64,000 nt of DNA from an uncultured Roseburia sp. (GTDB taxonomy: Bacteria > Bacillota > Clostridia > Lachnospirales > Lachnospiraceae), in assembly GCA_900542495.1 (NCBI GenBank), contig UQNW01000014.1, forward strand, positions 24,011-88,010. Reading direction: 5' to 3'. The number at the start of each line of letters is the position of its first letter. The first letter of the stretch is position 1. The position numbers and the translations under genes are program-made. The notes under the pieces are model-generated. The model searched no databases and was not told the DNA's origin. It was given only the letters and a program-made list of their open reading frames with translations. This document shows, piece by piece, positions 61,830-64,000 of the stretch.

Positions 61830-63113
61830 TTACTGATTCAAAGCTCCCATAACACATTTTTCTATGTAATCTTCTCCTAAATCCGTGTTCAGTGTAAGGT
61901 CAAAATTCGCTGCTGCACCCCACATTCTTCCAGTATAATAATGATAATTATCCGAACGAAGTTTATCCTCTCTGCGGATTTTACGTTCAGCTTCTTTTTC
62001 AGATACATTCAAACGTCCCATGACACGTTTTTCTCTGCTTTCCATCGGTGCCGAGAAAAATATTTTTAAAACATTTGCATGGTCTCTTAAAATATAATCA
62101 GAACATCTTCCGACGATCACACAGTTGCCTTTTTCTGCGAGTTCTTTTATTACTCTCGACTCCGCTTCAAAAATCTTGTCTTTTGGAGCTTCCTCCTCAG
62201 ATTTGCTGTAAATATAAACCTGATTCACCAGATCATATAAGAAACTATTTGTCATGGATTCTTCGTTTTTACTAATAAAATCTGAAGTCAGCCCGGTCGT
62301 TCCAGCAGCCATTTTGATGATTTCCTGATCATAAAAATCAAAGCCAAGTTTCTCTGCCAGCATTTTTCCAATATCATGTCCGCCGCTTCCATACTGTCTT
62401 CCGATGACGATAATATTTTTCTGATAATCTGCTTCGGTTTTCTCTGGTTTTGACTGTTCAAAACTTTCTTTGTATTCCTCCGGGAACAAAAGAGGTTTTA
62501 CAAACTCTAATTTCTTCCCAAGAAGTCTCGCAATAAAACCAACTAACAATGCTGCAATAAGAGTACCTTCACGAACACCATTTAATTTTCCTGAAAAAAC
62601 AAAGGAAAGGACTGCTGCAATGACTGCCATGGAAGTATCAAAAATGATTTTTGTTGTTCCAAAGTTCGTGTTCCATGTCTGCACGATCGCGCGCACAAAG
62701 GATTCTCCCGGAAGCATGACAACATCTGCAACTACTTCTAAATACACACCAAATCCGAGCACAGCGCAGCCTGCCAGAAGTGCAATTATTTTTACAAAAT
62801 AGTTCTGCGGATTTACCCAGAAAAACAGATACATTGTCAGGTCAATGAAATAACCAAAGGCAATGGATACCGGAATCTGCAAAATATTGGCAATTTTGAA
62901 ATTTTTCCGCAAAATTATGATCTGCAGAATGATCAGTAAAATACTGAAAAATATCGTAAAGTTTCCAAGCGTAAACGGAAAGTTTAAGCTAAGTACATAC
63001 GGAATGGAGGAAATCGGCGATGTTCCAAGGCTTGCCTTTGTCACCAGACTGACTCCTAACGCATTCACAAATAATCCCACTAAAAATAAAAGATAACGTT
63101 TTAACTTGTTCAT
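61830..63113 (-). CDS. Fusion of a YitT/YczE-like membrane domain with a cytidylate-kinase-like domain
   Basis: 427 residues. Residues 1-210 form five membrane helices of the YczE/DUF6198 type (NALGVSLVTKASLGTSPISS, PGESFVRAI). After a charged linker the soluble half (about 235-427) has the P-loop-like GRQYGSGGHDIGKML, GRCSDYILRDHANVLKIFF and the KIRREDKLRSDNYHYYTG motif of cytidylate kinase-like proteins. The kinase-like domain should face the cytoplasm. The function is unknown; such fusions occur in Lachnospiraceae. It is downstream of the marR gene on the same strand. Confidence 0.88.
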   Translation of the reverse strand: MNKLKRYLLFLVGLFVNALGVSLVTKASLGTSPISSIPYVLSLNFPFTLGNFTIFFSILLIILQIIILRKNFKIANILQIPVSIAFGYFIDLTMYLFFWVNPQNYFVKIIALLAGCAVLGFGVYLEVVADVVMLPGESFVRAIVQTWNTNFGTTKIIFDTSMAVIAAVLSFVFSGKLNGVREGTLIAALLVGFIARLLGKKLEFVKPLLFPEEYKESFEQSKPEKTEADYQKNIIVIGRQYGSGGHDIGKMLAEKLGFDFYDQEIIKMAAGTTGLTSDFISKNEESMTNSFLYDLVNQVYIYSKSEEEAPKDKIFEAESRVIKELAEKGNCVIVGRCSDYILRDHANVLKIFFSAPMESREKRVMGRLNVSEKEAERKIRREDKLRSDNYHYYTGRMWGAAANFDLTLNTDLGEDYIEKCVMGALNQ

Positions 63114-63169
63114 TTTCTTAATTCCTTTTCTACTATATTTTCTTTTCTGTCGTTTTCAGATTGACTCAT

Positions 63170-63598
63170 CTACTCATTTTCTGTCTGTTTCAGGTTCTCA
63201 TAGATTTTTCCGTAAACCGTCATGAACGCCTGATATTCTTCTTCTGAAATTCCAAGCAATGCCTGTTTCTCAATTTCCAAAAAGGCGTCATTAATTGTTT
63301 TTTGTCTTTCTTTCCCTATTTCTGTCAGAAAGATATGAAACGTTCTTCGGTTTCCGTTTAAAATCCGTCTTTCGATCAGACCTTTTTCTTCCATACGGTT
63401 TAAAATGGAAGTCAGAGAACCAGCCTCTAAAAAACAGTTTTTGGCAATTTCTTTCTGGCTGCTGCCGTCATGGTCTTTTAAGTAATCTAACACCTTGGGC
63501 TGTCCAATGGTTAGACCTGTATTTTTCAATCGCTCCATCAACGATTTCTGCACTAACATCTGATTCGCCATGATCAGATAATGCAACGATTCGTCCAT
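63170..63598 (-). CDS. MarR family transcriptional regulator
   Basis: 142 residues from the ATG at 63598 (MDESLHYLIMANQML) after GGAGGGAG. Winged HTH: LKDHDGSSQKEIAKNCFLEA followed by GSLTSILNRMEEKGLIERRI, then the beta wing RRTFHIFLTEIGKE. It probably controls the downstream membrane-kinase fusion gene and itself; a 57-bp perfect palindrome covers its promoter. Confidence 0.92.
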   Translation of the reverse strand: MDESLHYLIMANQMLVQKSLMERLKNTGLTIGQPKVLDYLKDHDGSSQKEIAKNCFLEAGSLTSILNRMEEKGLIERRILNGNRRTFHIFLTEIGKERQKTINDAFLEIEKQALLGISEEEYQAFMTVYGKIYENLKQTENE

Positions 63599-63611
63599 AT
63601 CATTATCTCCC

Positions 63612-63675
63612 TCCAAAAAGAAATAGTTATAATTCAAACTGTTTGAATTATAACTATTTCTTTTTGGAATGTCAA
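63612..63675 (-). promoter_or_regulatory. MarR promoter overlapped by a 57-bp perfect palindrome
   Basis: The arms 63612-63639 and 63641-63668 are exact complements of 28 nt around a single central base (63640). On the minus strand TTGACA (63670-63675), 17-nt spacer, TATAAT (63647-63652) form a consensus promoter whose -10 and start site lie in the palindrome. Likely a MarR operator; the length exceeds what a dimer needs. Confidence 0.85.
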
Positions 63676-63706
63676 ATTTGTTTAATTCTAACTCACCTCA
63701 ACATTC

Positions 63707-63736
63707 AAAAAAGGAGTCACCTTCCGGCAACTCCTT
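63707..63736 (-). terminator. Terminator after the esterase fragment
   Basis: AAGGAGT (63711-63717) pairs with ACTCCTT (63730-63736); on the minus strand the stem is followed by a run of T. Confidence 0.65.
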
Positions 63737-63746
63737 CTGTTTTTAC

Positions 63747-63950
63747 TCACATTTTTCTTTTCTCTACTCCCCAACAGAGTAACCTTCCAACAATTTCATC
63801 AGCTCTCTGGCTTGCTTCTTTGCTTGTGAATGTAACACCCATTGTCTCGGTTGCTCCACTCTGCACAATACCACGCTCAAATAAACCTTTGGCATTCGGA
63901 GTTGTCATAAGAGCTAACTCTTTCGCACCACCACCGGACTGACCGTGGTC
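63747..63950 (-). pseudogene. Type B carboxylesterase fragment
   Basis: A 67-codon piece without a start, reading DHGQSGGGAKELALMTTPNA, KGLFERGIVQSGATETMG, the region around the catalytic serine (GQSGG) of carboxylesterases, which are usually about 450-550 aa. An in-frame stop (63951-63953) lies just upstream, and the C-terminal end also departs from the family after about 50 residues. Both ends are therefore lost; the left flank ends in a terminator. Confidence 0.8.
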
Positions 63951-64000
63951 CTATGTCAAGATTTAGTACAAGTTAAAATGAGAAATTTCTCCCCATTTTA

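Noticed and set aside
1..64000. tRNA, rRNA, CRISPR arrays, complete insertion sequences or prophage
   Set aside because: No tRNA cloverleaf, rRNA, regularly spaced repeats, transposase, integrase or phage structural genes were recognised.

Overview
The window looks like a chromosomal segment of a low-GC Gram-positive gut anaerobe of the Lachnospiraceae, close to Roseburia/Agathobacter. This is inferred from gene content rather than from any marker gene: NifJ-type pyruvate:ferredoxin oxidoreductase, a BglG/LicT-controlled PTS, a CBS-type Mn pyrophosphatase, meso-DAP wall genes (murE with a DNPR motif, dapF), GH94-type phosphorylases, and the AAA-ATPase/PD-(D/E)XK gene family common in these bacteria. 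No rRNA, tRNA, CRISPR array or complete insertion sequence was seen.

Layout. 1-9.5 kb (minus strand) is a beta-glucan utilisation operon: a truncated cellobiose-phosphorylase-like gene behind the promoter, a beta-helix lipoprotein, a laminaribiose-phosphorylase-like GH94 enzyme, a larger GH149/GH161-like phosphorylase, and a GH30 glycosidase running off the left edge. 9.5-18 kb holds hemW, lepA and a complete peptide ABC importer whose two ATPases are fused. 18-22.2 kb is an AT-rich accessory island that I read as an undescribed peptide-pheromone quorum-sensing system (below). 22.4-30 kb carries murE, dapF, a trans-sulfuration enzyme, an AraC regulator behind a structured leader, a CBS pyrophosphatase and a coiled-coil membrane protein. 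30-36 kb is a sugar PTS module (EIICB, EIIA, LicT antiterminator with a RAT/terminator, HPr, EI) and cutC. 36-45 kb has nifJ, a double-GGDEF/EAL protein and an ABC-F ATPase.

45-64 kb is an accessory stretch: three AAA-ATPase/PD-(D/E)XK genes (one decayed), four GNAT acetyltransferases, a fluoride-riboswitch-controlled but shortened antiporter, a methyltransferase, an AlkD-like protein, a GntR/ABC operon with a structured leader, an amidohydrolase, DegV, an SOS-type YolD plus Y-family polymerase pair, a membrane/cytidylate-kinase fusion, a MarR regulator under a 57-bp perfect palindrome, and an esterase fragment at the right edge.

The most interesting item is at 18071-22164. A 45-residue secreted-type peptide (plus strand) converges on and overlaps a 600-aa HTH+TPR regulator. 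A near-perfect 50-bp palindrome lies between the peptide gene and a divergent operon for a foldase-like protein, and the same 16-nt half-site recurs upstream of the membrane-protein/regulator operon. At all three promoters the motif CGTCA lies exactly 23 nt before the -10 box, which predicts a small self-contained regulon.
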